This document shows positions 35,411-42,188 of a DNA stretch of 42,188 bases, piece after piece. The notes beneath the pieces were generated by a model. It had not been told where the DNA came from, did not search any database, and saw nothing but the letters and a program-made list of their open reading frames with translations. Source of the stretch: a bacterium (lineage in GTDB: Bacteria; Planctomycetota; Planctomycetia; Pirellulales; UBA1268); contig JAPOJV010000013.1 in assembly GCA_029978085.1 (NCBI GenBank), forward strand, positions 1 through 42,188, in the 5' to 3' direction. The translations under genes were made by a program, and so were the position numbers. Each line of letters starts with the position of its first letter. Within the stretch, counting starts at the first letter, position 1.

Positions 35411-36343
35411 ATGAAAAACTCGTTCATCGTGCTCGCCGGCCTCGTGATCGTCGGCGTCCTGCTCTCCAACATGTTTCTCTACCAGGTCCGCTATGACCAG
35501 GTAGCGGTGCGGACCACGTTCGACAAGGCCGACGAATCGAGTATCCAGGATGCCCCCGGCCTCAAGTGGCGGTGGCCGTGGCCGGTCAACAAGGTGACGC
35601 TCTACCCGCGGCGGCTGCAGCTGCTCGAGGACAAGATCGAGGAACTGCAGACGGCCGATGGCAAGAGCGTGATCGTGCGGACGTACCTGACCTGGCGGAT
35701 CGTCGATCCGCTCAAGTTCTACGTCACGCTCAAGGATCCCTCCGAGGCGGGCCGCCAGCTCTCCTCACGGCTTCGCGAAGTTCGCGGCCTGATCAGCACC
35801 CGCCGCTTCGACGAGCTGGTCAACGTGGATCGCTCGAAGCTCAAGCTCGCGGAGATCGAGACGGAGGCCACGCGGATGCTCGATGCGGCGCTCGAGCAAT
35901 CCGGCTATGGGATCCAGGTGGAGAGCGTAGGGATCCACAAGATCATCCTCCCGGAGTCGACCACAGAGAAGGTGTTCGAGACGATGATCGCCTCCCGCGA
36001 ACGACTCGCCGAGAATGCGCTCCAGGAGGGGCAGGCGCAGGCCTCGGCGATCAAGAGCGAGGCAGCCAGCGCCCGTGACCGGATTCTGGCCTTCGCCGAG
36101 CGGCGGGCCCAGGCGATCAAGGCGCAGGGGGATCGCGAGGCCTCCGTGCAGTACCAGAGCTTCGCCAAGAACGAGGACTTCGCGATTTTTCTGCGGAAGG
36201 TCGATGCGCTGAAGAAGATGCTCGACCACAACACGACGTTCGTCCTTTCCGCCGACAGCCTCGGCATCCTCGACTGGTTCAACAAGGCACCCGGGCAGCA
36301 AAGCCCGGGCCAAGCCCGTCCCGCGCCGGCGCCAGGCCGTTGA
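35411..36343 (+). CDS. SPFH domain protein, HflC-like
   Basis: A 310-residue inner-membrane protein with one N-terminal helix (FIVLAGLVIVGVLLSNMFLY) and an SPFH domain directly after it: QVRYDQVAVRTTFDKAD, APGLKWRWPWPVNKVTLYPRR, VIVRTYLTWRIVDPLKFYVTL. The C-terminal third is a long charged helix, ASRERLAENALQEGQAQASAIKSEA, with the ARDRILAFAERRAQAIKAQGDREA repeat typical of HflC, followed by LRKVDALKKML. In E. coli HflKC surrounds the FtsH protease; no ftsH gene is nearby here. A Pro-rich end is not part of the family. It follows the first SPFH gene by 35 bases and precedes the third by 13. Confidence 0.87.
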   Translation: MKNSFIVLAGLVIVGVLLSNMFLYQVRYDQVAVRTTFDKADESSIQDAPGLKWRWPWPVNKVTLYPRRLQLLEDKIEELQTADGKSVIVRTYLTWRIVDPLKFYVTLKDPSEAGRQLSSRLREVRGLISTRRFDELVNVDRSKLKLAEIETEATRMLDAALEQSGYGIQVESVGIHKIILPESTTEKVFETMIASRERLAENALQEGQAQASAIKSEAASARDRILAFAERRAQAIKAQGDREASVQYQSFAKNEDFAIFLRKVDALKKMLDHNTTFVLSADSLGILDWFNKAPGQQSPGQARPAPAPGR

Positions 36344-36356
36344 GCCCTGACATCCC

Positions 36357-37640
36357 ATGCACGATCCGCTGACAGACGCCTCCCCGCTTCCGCCCGACCG
36401 CAGCCGCCCGCCGGCTGCCGGCGATGCCGCGCAGCAGTCGCTCGCCGAGGCGCTGAAGGTGAGCTTCACGATCCTGAAACTCGCGATGGCGGCCCTGCTC
36501 GTGGCCTATGCCTTCAGCGGTACCTTCAGCGTCGGCTCCAACGAAGTCGCCCTGCGGCTGCGATTCGGTGACTATGTCGGCACGCCCGGAGCCCGCGTCT
36601 TGGAACGGGGCACCTATCTGGCGGCGCCGTTTCCGATCGAGGAGATCGTGAAGGTCGATACGCGGCCGACGACGCTCGTGCTCGACCGCGAGTTCTGGTT
36701 CGAGACATCAGCCCAGGAGAGCGGCCTGTCCCGTAGCCAGATGCAGTCGCGGAAGGCGCTGCCGCTGAATCCACTCCGCGATGGGTCGCTGATCACCGGT
36801 GACTCCAACATCGTGCACGCCCAGTGGACGATCACGTGGCGGATCGCCGACCCGGAGGCCTATCTGACGAACGTGGGCAGCCCGACGCTCGCGGCCGACC
36901 TCGTGCGGCTGGTGGCCCAGCAGGGCATCGTGCAGACGGCAGCCCAGCTTTCCGCCGACGAGTTGCTGCGGGGCGTGGTCGATCGCCAGGTGGCGGTGGG
37001 AGCGATGCAGCGGCGGCTCGACGACATGCGCAGCGGCCTCGTCGTCGATCAGCTGGCGCTCGACAAGGTATCGGCGCCGATGCGGGTGGCCCGCAGCTTC
37101 GACGCCGTGACCAGCGCCGAGAGCGACCGAGCCGGGCGGATCGTGGCGGCGCAGCAGGAGCGGGCGCGGATTCTGGGCGAGACGGCGGGTGAGGCGAGCG
37201 TTGGGCTCATGGCCCTGATCACGGCGTTCGAGCAGGCCATGGAGCGGAGCGACGCTGCCGCCGCGGCGGCCACCGAACAGCGGATCGAACAGGCGCTCAC
37301 GGCGCTCGAGGTCGATGGCACCCGAATCGGTGGCGAGGTGGCGCAGGTCATCAATGCCGCCGAGACCTACCGCACGCGGATCGTCGAGCAGGTGGCGACG
37401 GAGGCCCAGACGTTCGAGCAGCTGCTTCCGCAGTATCAGCAGAACCCTCGGCTCGTGCTCTCGAAGCTTTGGGAGGATGCCCGCGAGATCATTCTCACCG
37501 GTGATGACGTGGAAACTTTTTACACGGTGCCCGGCCAGCTCGAACTGCAGCTCAACCGCGATCCGGCCCTGCAGAAGGAGCGGCAGAAGGAACAGCTGCG
37601 GGCGCGGCAGCAGGACCAGAAGGCCCGCTCGGGGCGGTAG
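36357..37640 (+). CDS. SPFH domain protein, HflK-like
   Basis: A 427-residue inner-membrane protein. After a Pro-rich start comes one helix (ILKLAMAALLVAYAFSGTF), then the SPFH domain: VGSNEVALRLRFGDYVGTPGARVLERGTYLAAPFPIEEIVKVDTRP, and ITGDSNIVHAQWTITWRIADPEAYL, which are standard HflK phrases. The second half is a long helix rich in Ala, Glu, Gln and Arg (SAESDRAGRIVAAQQERARI and further), ending in a highly charged QKERQKEQLRARQQDQKARSG tail. With the two preceding genes it would form a mixed SPFH ring. It ends 18 bases before the ABC ATPase gene. Confidence 0.85.
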   Translation: MHDPLTDASPLPPDRSRPPAAGDAAQQSLAEALKVSFTILKLAMAALLVAYAFSGTFSVGSNEVALRLRFGDYVGTPGARVLERGTYLAAPFPIEEIVKVDTRPTTLVLDREFWFETSAQESGLSRSQMQSRKALPLNPLRDGSLITGDSNIVHAQWTITWRIADPEAYLTNVGSPTLAADLVRLVAQQGIVQTAAQLSADELLRGVVDRQVAVGAMQRRLDDMRSGLVVDQLALDKVSAPMRVARSFDAVTSAESDRAGRIVAAQQERARILGETAGEASVGLMALITAFEQAMERSDAAAAAATEQRIEQALTALEVDGTRIGGEVAQVINAAETYRTRIVEQVATEAQTFEQLLPQYQQNPRLVLSKLWEDAREIILTGDDVETFYTVPGQLELQLNRDPALQKERQKEQLRARQQDQKARSGR

Positions 37641-37658
37641 CGGAAGCAGGGAGGAGCG

Positions 37659-38666
37659 ATGGTGGCGCGAGGCGGCGGCGGTGACGTGATCGACATCGCC
37701 TGTGTAGGCGTCACGAAGACGTTTCGTGACTTTTGGATGCGGCCGCGGGTGCGGGCCGTGGAGAACGTCGATCTGGAGGTGCGCCGCGGCCAGGTCTACG
37801 GCCTCCTTGGCCCCAACGGCTCCGGAAAAAGCACGACGATCAAGATGCTCCTGGGCCTGCTCCAGCCGACGGCCGGCCGGATCGCCGTGCTCGGCAAACG
37901 CCCGAAGGACGTCGCCGTCAAGCGGATGATCGGCTACCTGCCCGAGGAGTCGTATCTCTACCGGTTCCTCACGGGCCGTGAGACGCTCGACTACTACGGC
38001 CGGCTCTTTCGGCTCGACCGCCGCGCCCGCCGGGAGCGGATCGACATGCTCCTGGAGATGGTGGGGCTCGAAGCCGTGCAGGATCGGCCGGTGGGGGAAT
38101 ACTCCAAGGGGATGCAGCGCCGTATCGGCCTGGCCCAGAGCCTGATCAATGACCCGCAACTGTTGATCCTCGACGAGCCGACCAGCGGGATGGATCCCGT
38201 GGGCGCCCGACAGATCAAGGATCTGATCGCGACGCTCGCCCGTCGTGGCAAGACGGTGCTGCTCTGCTCGCATCTCTTGGGCGACGTGGAGGATCTCTGC
38301 GACCGGGTGGCGATCATGTATGGCGGTAAGGTGCGGGCCGAGGGCACGTGTGCCGAGCTCCTCACGCAGGAGCATGCCACGATCCTCGAGACGTCCGACC
38401 TGCCCCCGGCCGTCGTCGACGAGATCCGAGGCGTGCTGGCGAAGCATGATCTGGCCGTGAAGCGGGTCGAGCATCCGCGGCGGTCATTGGAGAGCCTGTT
38501 TCTCGACATCGTGGCGCAGGCCCGTGCCGAGGGTGTGCGGACGAGCGGCGCAGCGGCCGGTGGTCCGGTCGCCGACTTCCTCGCCGCCGGCGCTACGGCC
38601 GCTGGGCAGGAATCTGATACGGCCGGTGTCGATGCCGGGTTGCTCGACAGCCTCACCCGCCGGTAG
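37659..38666 (+). CDS. ABC transporter ATP-binding protein (exporter type)
   Basis: A 335-residue ATPase of the CcmA/NatA-like group that drives ABC-2 permeases. Walker A is GLLGPNGSGKSTTIKML near residue 50, the Q-loop lies near MIGYLPEE, the signature is YSKGMQRRIGLAQSL, Walker B is LLILDEPTSGMDPVG and the switch His is in LLCSHLLGD. About 100 residues follow the ATPase core, ending in an Ala/Gly-rich segment of unknown use. GGAGGAG is well placed before the ATG, one of few strong ribosome sites in the operon. The permease gene follows after 29 bases, and the SPFH genes precede it. Confidence 0.92.
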   Translation: MVARGGGGDVIDIACVGVTKTFRDFWMRPRVRAVENVDLEVRRGQVYGLLGPNGSGKSTTIKMLLGLLQPTAGRIAVLGKRPKDVAVKRMIGYLPEESYLYRFLTGRETLDYYGRLFRLDRRARRERIDMLLEMVGLEAVQDRPVGEYSKGMQRRIGLAQSLINDPQLLILDEPTSGMDPVGARQIKDLIATLARRGKTVLLCSHLLGDVEDLCDRVAIMYGGKVRAEGTCAELLTQEHATILETSDLPPAVVDEIRGVLAKHDLAVKRVEHPRRSLESLFLDIVAQARAEGVRTSGAAAGGPVADFLAAGATAAGQESDTAGVDAGLLDSLTRR

Positions 38667-38695
38667 CCCCGTTCAATCAGCTGCATGGCATCGTG

Positions 38696-40393
38696 ATGCT
38701 CCCCTCGACATCCTCCCTCACGTCGCTCGATCCCGAGACGCTCGCGGCGGCGCCCTGGCGCCGGTGGGCGTGGCCGTTCGCGGTGGTCACCGTGGCCGGA
38801 GTCGCCGGCGGCCTGTGGTGGGCCGGCCGGACTGCCCCGGCGGCGGCCATTGCCGGAGCCGTGGTGCTCGGCCTGGCGCTCGGCGTCGGGATCGCGGCGC
38901 TTCGGCTCGTGCTCTCCGGCAGTCATGGCGTCATCGGCGTCGCCCGGGCGGTCGTCGAGGAGGCGGTCGGCAGTCGCACGCCGGTGCTGCTCGTGCTGGC
39001 ACTCGTGCTGGCGTTGCCTGTCCTGCCGCTCGTGCTGGATCCCTCGGAGCGACTGGAGTATCGACTGCAGTTCTTCCTCAATTGGGCGCTCTCGGGGGCG
39101 AGTTTCCTCTTGGCGATGGTCACGATCGTGCTCGCCGTGGGGAGTGTCTGCGGCGACATCGACAGCCAGCGGATCCACATGACGCTCGTCAAGCCGATCC
39201 AGCGGTGGCAGTACCTCTTCGGCAAGTGGCTGGGCATCGTGCTGCTCGACGTCGTGCTCGTGGGGATCGTCGGCGTCGGCGTCTTCCTCGGAGCGGTGGC
39301 GATCGGCCGCCTGCCGGCCGCCGATGCAAGCGACCGGCGGGCGGTGGACGAGCAGGTGTTCACCGCCCGGCAGACGGCCCGGCCGGAGCATCCTCGCGGG
39401 GCGGAGTTCGACGCCGCCGTCGATGCGTCGATCGAGCAGATGCAGAAGGATGATCCTGCCAGCTTCGCCCTCGATCCGGCCGGCGCTCGCCGGCGGATCA
39501 AGGCCCAGCGGGTGCTCGAATGGCACACGGTCTCGGCCGACGTGATGGCCAGCTACCTGTTCACGCTGCCCGCGGCCGCACGCCAGCAGGCCAGCGTCGT
39601 CCAGTTGCGACTCAAGCCGTTCGCCGACAATGTCGGCATCGACCGGGCACCGGTGCGGTTCGCCCTCTGGCTGAACGACCGGGCGTATCCGGTCAAGAAC
39701 GGCGTGCATGAGGAATACACGCTCACCAGCGGCCGATTTCACACGATCGACATTCCGGCCTCGGTGATCGACGAATCGGGACGGCTCCGGGTGGCGATCG
39801 CGAATCGCAACATCGTGCCCCCGGGCGAGACGCGGCCGACCGCCATCTCGTTCTCACCGGGCAAAGGGCTCGAGGTGCTCTATCGGGCCGGCTCGTTCGG
39901 TGGCAATTTTGTCCGTGGGCTCGTGGTGATGCTCGCCAAGCTGGCGATGCTGGCCGCGGCCGGGCTGGCGGCGGCCAGCTGGCTCGGGTTTCCCATCGCC
40001 GTGCTCGCAAGCCTCATGGTCTATGTGGTGGCGGTCGCACGAGGGTTTCTTGCCGATGCGATCGACATCTACACCGGCCTGGATCGGCCCGACAGCACGT
40101 TCGTGGCGATGGTGCGGCTCCGGGCCTCGCTCCTGTTCGAGCGGCTCGACAAGCTCGAGCTCTGGGATGCCTTCAAGACGCTCACGTCGATCGTGGCCGA
40201 CGGCTTTCTCGCGCTCGTGCCCTCCTTCGGATCGCATGATGGCGTCACGGAGGTCGCCACGGGCCGGCTGCTCTCGCTGTCGCAGATGCTCGCCTCCTGC
40301 GGCGAACTGGCGGTTCTCTATCCGTTCCTGCTCCTGGCGGTCGGCTGGCTTCTGCTCGAGCGCCGCGATCTCGTCAACGTGTCGGGCTCCTGA
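38696..40393 (+). CDS. Large ABC-2 type permease with periplasmic domain
   Basis: A 565-residue membrane protein. The first 220 residues have about five helices (WPFAVVTVAGVAGGLWWAG, AAAIAGAVVLGLALGVGIAAL, TPVLLVLALVLALPVLPLVL, FLLAMVTIVLAVGSV, IVLLDVVLVGIVGVGVFLGAVAIG) and the ABC-2 phrase QRIHMTLVKPIQRWQYLFGKWLG. Residues from about 220 to 400 are hydrophilic and contain beta-rich phrases such as VVQLRLKPFADNVGIDRAPV and TSGRFHTIDIPASVIDESGRLRVAI, probably an outside domain that binds substrate. Four more helices follow to the end. It is the natural partner of the ABC ATPase just upstream. The start is taken as ATG 38696; a GTG at 38693 is equally open. The substrate is unknown. Confidence 0.82.
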   Translation: MLPSTSSLTSLDPETLAAAPWRRWAWPFAVVTVAGVAGGLWWAGRTAPAAAIAGAVVLGLALGVGIAALRLVLSGSHGVIGVARAVVEEAVGSRTPVLLVLALVLALPVLPLVLDPSERLEYRLQFFLNWALSGASFLLAMVTIVLAVGSVCGDIDSQRIHMTLVKPIQRWQYLFGKWLGIVLLDVVLVGIVGVGVFLGAVAIGRLPAADASDRRAVDEQVFTARQTARPEHPRGAEFDAAVDASIEQMQKDDPASFALDPAGARRRIKAQRVLEWHTVSADVMASYLFTLPAAARQQASVVQLRLKPFADNVGIDRAPVRFALWLNDRAYPVKNGVHEEYTLTSGRFHTIDIPASVIDESGRLRVAIANRNIVPPGETRPTAISFSPGKGLEVLYRAGSFGGNFVRGLVVMLAKLAMLAAAGLAAASWLGFPIAVLASLMVYVVAVARGFLADAIDIYTGLDRPDSTFVAMVRLRASLLFERLDKLELWDAFKTLTSIVADGFLALVPSFGSHDGVTEVATGRLLSLSQMLASCGELAVLYPFLLLAVGWLLLERRDLVNVSGS

Positions 40394-40416
40394 TTTCTTC
40401 CCCAGGCCATGCGTTC

Positions 40417-42188
40417 ATGAATTCCGACCGGGTTGTGATCGCGATCGCCGCCGGCGTGCTCGTTGCGGGCACGGTGGCGGCGGGCTGGCTTGCGGCCGGT
40501 ATCCAGCGGGAGCGGCGCGACCTGGAACTGGTCGTCTCGCGGGCCGGCGCCGAAGGCATGCCGCCCCACGTGGCGATCGCGACGGCGGCGCTCGGCACGT
40601 TTCGCGGGCTTGCCGTCGATGTGCTCTGGGCACGGGCAGATCACCTGCAGACCGAAGGGGAGTTTTTCGAGGCCCAGACATTGAGCCAGTGGATCACCGC
40701 CCTGCAGCCGCGGTTCCAGAAGGTGTGGGGCTTCCAGGCCTGGAATCTCGCCTACAACATCGCGGCGGCGACGCAGGTGCCCGAGGAGCGCTGGGGCTGG
40801 GTGAGCCGGGGGATCGCGCTGTTGCGAGATCAGGGCATCCCGCTCAACCCCAAGGCTCCGCAGCTGCAGATGGAACTCGGCTGGCTGTATCACAACAAGA
40901 TTGCCGGCAAGTCGGACAAGGAGCACTGGTATTACAAGGCCCGGCTCGCCCGCGAGATGCAGGAGTTTCTGGGCGACATGACGTCGGGCCTCACGACGGC
41001 CGAGGCCATCGACCGGTTTCGCCGCGTCGCCGAGGCTCCGGTGACGCTCGCCGAACTCGAGTCCCGGGTGCCGGCGGTCAAAGAGGCCATCGCGACGCTC
41101 ACCGAACATGGCCAGAAGCCCGACGAGGCCTTCATGCGGATGCTGGGACGCGCGCTCATGTATGCCCGTTCCACCGACGCCAAGCTCCTCGGTGGCGATG
41201 CGCTGCCGGCCGACGTCGATCGCAAGCTGCTGGCCGTGATTCGCGGCAACCGCGAGCTGGCAACGACGATCCTCGACCACCTCGTGCCCCATCTCCAGCA
41301 CCGCATCCTCGAGGACCGGTACCGGATGGATCCGGCGGCCATGCTCGCCGTGATGGAGCGGTATGGCCCGCTCGACTGGCGGCATCCGGAGGCCCACGGC
41401 ATCTACTGGACGGAGCAGGGCATCGCGATCGGCCGCACGCTCAAGCGACGGGAAGACACCAACGAACTGCTCATCATCCGCAGCCGGCTGCACATGCTTG
41501 CGGATCTCATGCGAACCGGCCGGGTGGACTTCGACCCGGTGACCAGTCGCGTCGACCTGCTCCCCGATCCTCGCTACATCGCCAGCTACGAGCGGGCCCT
41601 CGAGGAGGCGCTCGCGGTGATCGCGTCGGACGAAGGAGTGTCGGCCGGGGACTTCGGCCAGGCCGAGGAGAAGGATCTGCTCGACGGCTACGAGACCTTC
41701 CTCAACCTGGCCGTGATCCTGGAATACCTGTACGGCGACCGCGCCGCCGCCCAGACGCACTTCGTGAAGCTCCGCACGTTGGCCGAGCGGCTGGGACGCG
41801 GCGACGAGCCGCTCTACACCGACACGGTGGAGTCTTTCATTGCCCAGCGAATCGGCGAGGTGCTGGCGATCGACGTCTCGAACCTGCGGCAGTTTCTCGA
41901 TGCCATGATCCGGCGGGCGATCATGGAGGGACTGGCCAAGGGCAATCTCGACGCCTTCAACCGCTATCTGACTGTGGCCAATACCGTCTACGACCGCCGC
42001 TTCTCGGCCTCGAACCCGCAGGCGAAATTCGTGCTGGAGGAATCGAAGCTGCTCGAGTTTCCGAAGCTCGTCGAGAACTCGTTTGTGGGCGTGATGAAGC
42101 AGTCGACGCTGCCGGTGCTGGAACGTGCCCGAATCTGGGCCTGGGCGCCCGAACGCCTGCGGGAACTGGCCTATCCGCAGCTCGCCGA
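40417..42188 (+). CDS. Membrane-anchored helical-repeat protein, cut by right edge
   Basis: At least 590 residues, with the C-terminus outside the window. One N-terminal helix (VVIAIAAGVLVAGTVAAGWLAAGI) anchors it, and the rest is outside or cytoplasmic and mostly helical. Segments such as FRGLAVDVLWARADHLQTEGEFFEAQTLSQWITALQPRFQKVWGFQAWNLAYNIAAAT and AWGWVSRGIALLRDQGIPLNP look like TPR-type pairs of helices. I know similar planctomycete membrane proteins but no assigned function. It follows the permease by 23 bases, so it is the sixth gene of the SPFH/ABC operon and may be a scaffold or substrate adaptor for the exporter, which is inference. Confidence 0.65.
   Translation, partial: MNSDRVVIAIAAGVLVAGTVAAGWLAAGIQRERRDLELVVSRAGAEGMPPHVAIATAALGTFRGLAVDVLWARADHLQTEGEFFEAQTLSQWITALQPRFQKVWGFQAWNLAYNIAAATQVPEERWGWVSRGIALLRDQGIPLNPKAPQLQMELGWLYHNKIAGKSDKEHWYYKARLAREMQEFLGDMTSGLTTAEAIDRFRRVAEAPVTLAELESRVPAVKEAIATLTEHGQKPDEAFMRMLGRALMYARSTDAKLLGGDALPADVDRKLLAVIRGNRELATTILDHLVPHLQHRILEDRYRMDPAAMLAVMERYGPLDWRHPEAHGIYWTEQGIAIGRTLKRREDTNELLIIRSRLHMLADLMRTGRVDFDPVTSRVDLLPDPRYIASYERALEEALAVIASDEGVSAGDFGQAEEKDLLDGYETFLNLAVILEYLYGDRAAAQTHFVKLRTLAERLGRGDEPLYTDTVESFIAQRIGEVLAIDVSNLRQFLDAMIRRAIMEGLAKGNLDAFNRYLTVANTVYDRRFSASNPQAKFVLEESKLLEFPKLVENSFVGVMKQSTLPVLERARIWAWAPERLRELAYPQLA

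Overview
The window looks like a chromosomal segment of a GC-rich planctomycete, most likely of the Pirellula type. The evidence is the mix of families: a formylglycine sulfatase, a secreted protein ending in an SHD1 domain, a pseudopilin-like H-X9-DG protein, a class II (adenosylcobalamin) ribonucleotide reductase, UxaE-type tagaturonate epimerase, a dnaN-dciA-gyrB block, three SPFH proteins in a row, and many genes without a clear Shine-Dalgarno sequence. No rRNA, tRNA, CRISPR array, prophage or insertion sequence was seen.

Layout. 1-7.6 kb: a sulfatase cut by the left edge, pgk, the SHD1 protein and nrdJ. 7.6-13.9 kb: a PfpI/DJ-1 protein with a Fur-type regulator, two paralogous outer-membrane-type proteins, monofunctional birA, an RlmM-like rRNA methyltransferase and a 20-residue lysine-rich peptide gene. 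14.2-16.6 kb: an aspartate-type aminotransferase followed after one base by a cysteine desulfurase. 16.6-21.3 kb: a 530-bp non-coding region with origin-like features, then dnaN, dciA (DUF721 helicase loader) and gyrB. recF and dnaA are not in the block. 21.3-28.2 kb: an AraC regulator and a carbohydrate cluster (epimerase, TIM-barrel isomerase, FucU-type mutarotase, aldo/keto reductase, fuconolactonase-type amidohydrolase, zinc dehydrogenase) that fits oxidation of L-fucose or a similar sugar. 28.2-30.2 kb: a small basic protein and a pseudopilin-like protein, each behind an array of 11-bp repeats. 30.2-33.2 kb: a P1B-type metal ATPase with a CPS motif and an ABC-2 permease. 33.3-42.2 kb: one tight operon of three SPFH membrane proteins, an ABC ATPase, its large permease and a membrane-anchored protein cut by the right edge.

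Between the genes lie at least three families of short palindromic repeats. One (four members, about 75-90 bp) folds on paper into an outer stem plus two hairpins, and its stems change in a compensatory way between copies. A second (three members) resembles a terminator and supplies both stop codons where birA and the methyltransferase converge. A third is REP-like, with a 33-bp segment repeated exactly in inverted orientation 7.5 kb away. Gene direction is mostly leftward left of about 14 kb and mostly rightward to its right, which agrees with a replication origin near 16.7-17.2 kb.

The most notable candidates for undescribed biology are the triple-SPFH/ABC operon, the structured repeat family with its inverted copies around the araC gene, and the paired 11-bp repeat arrays.
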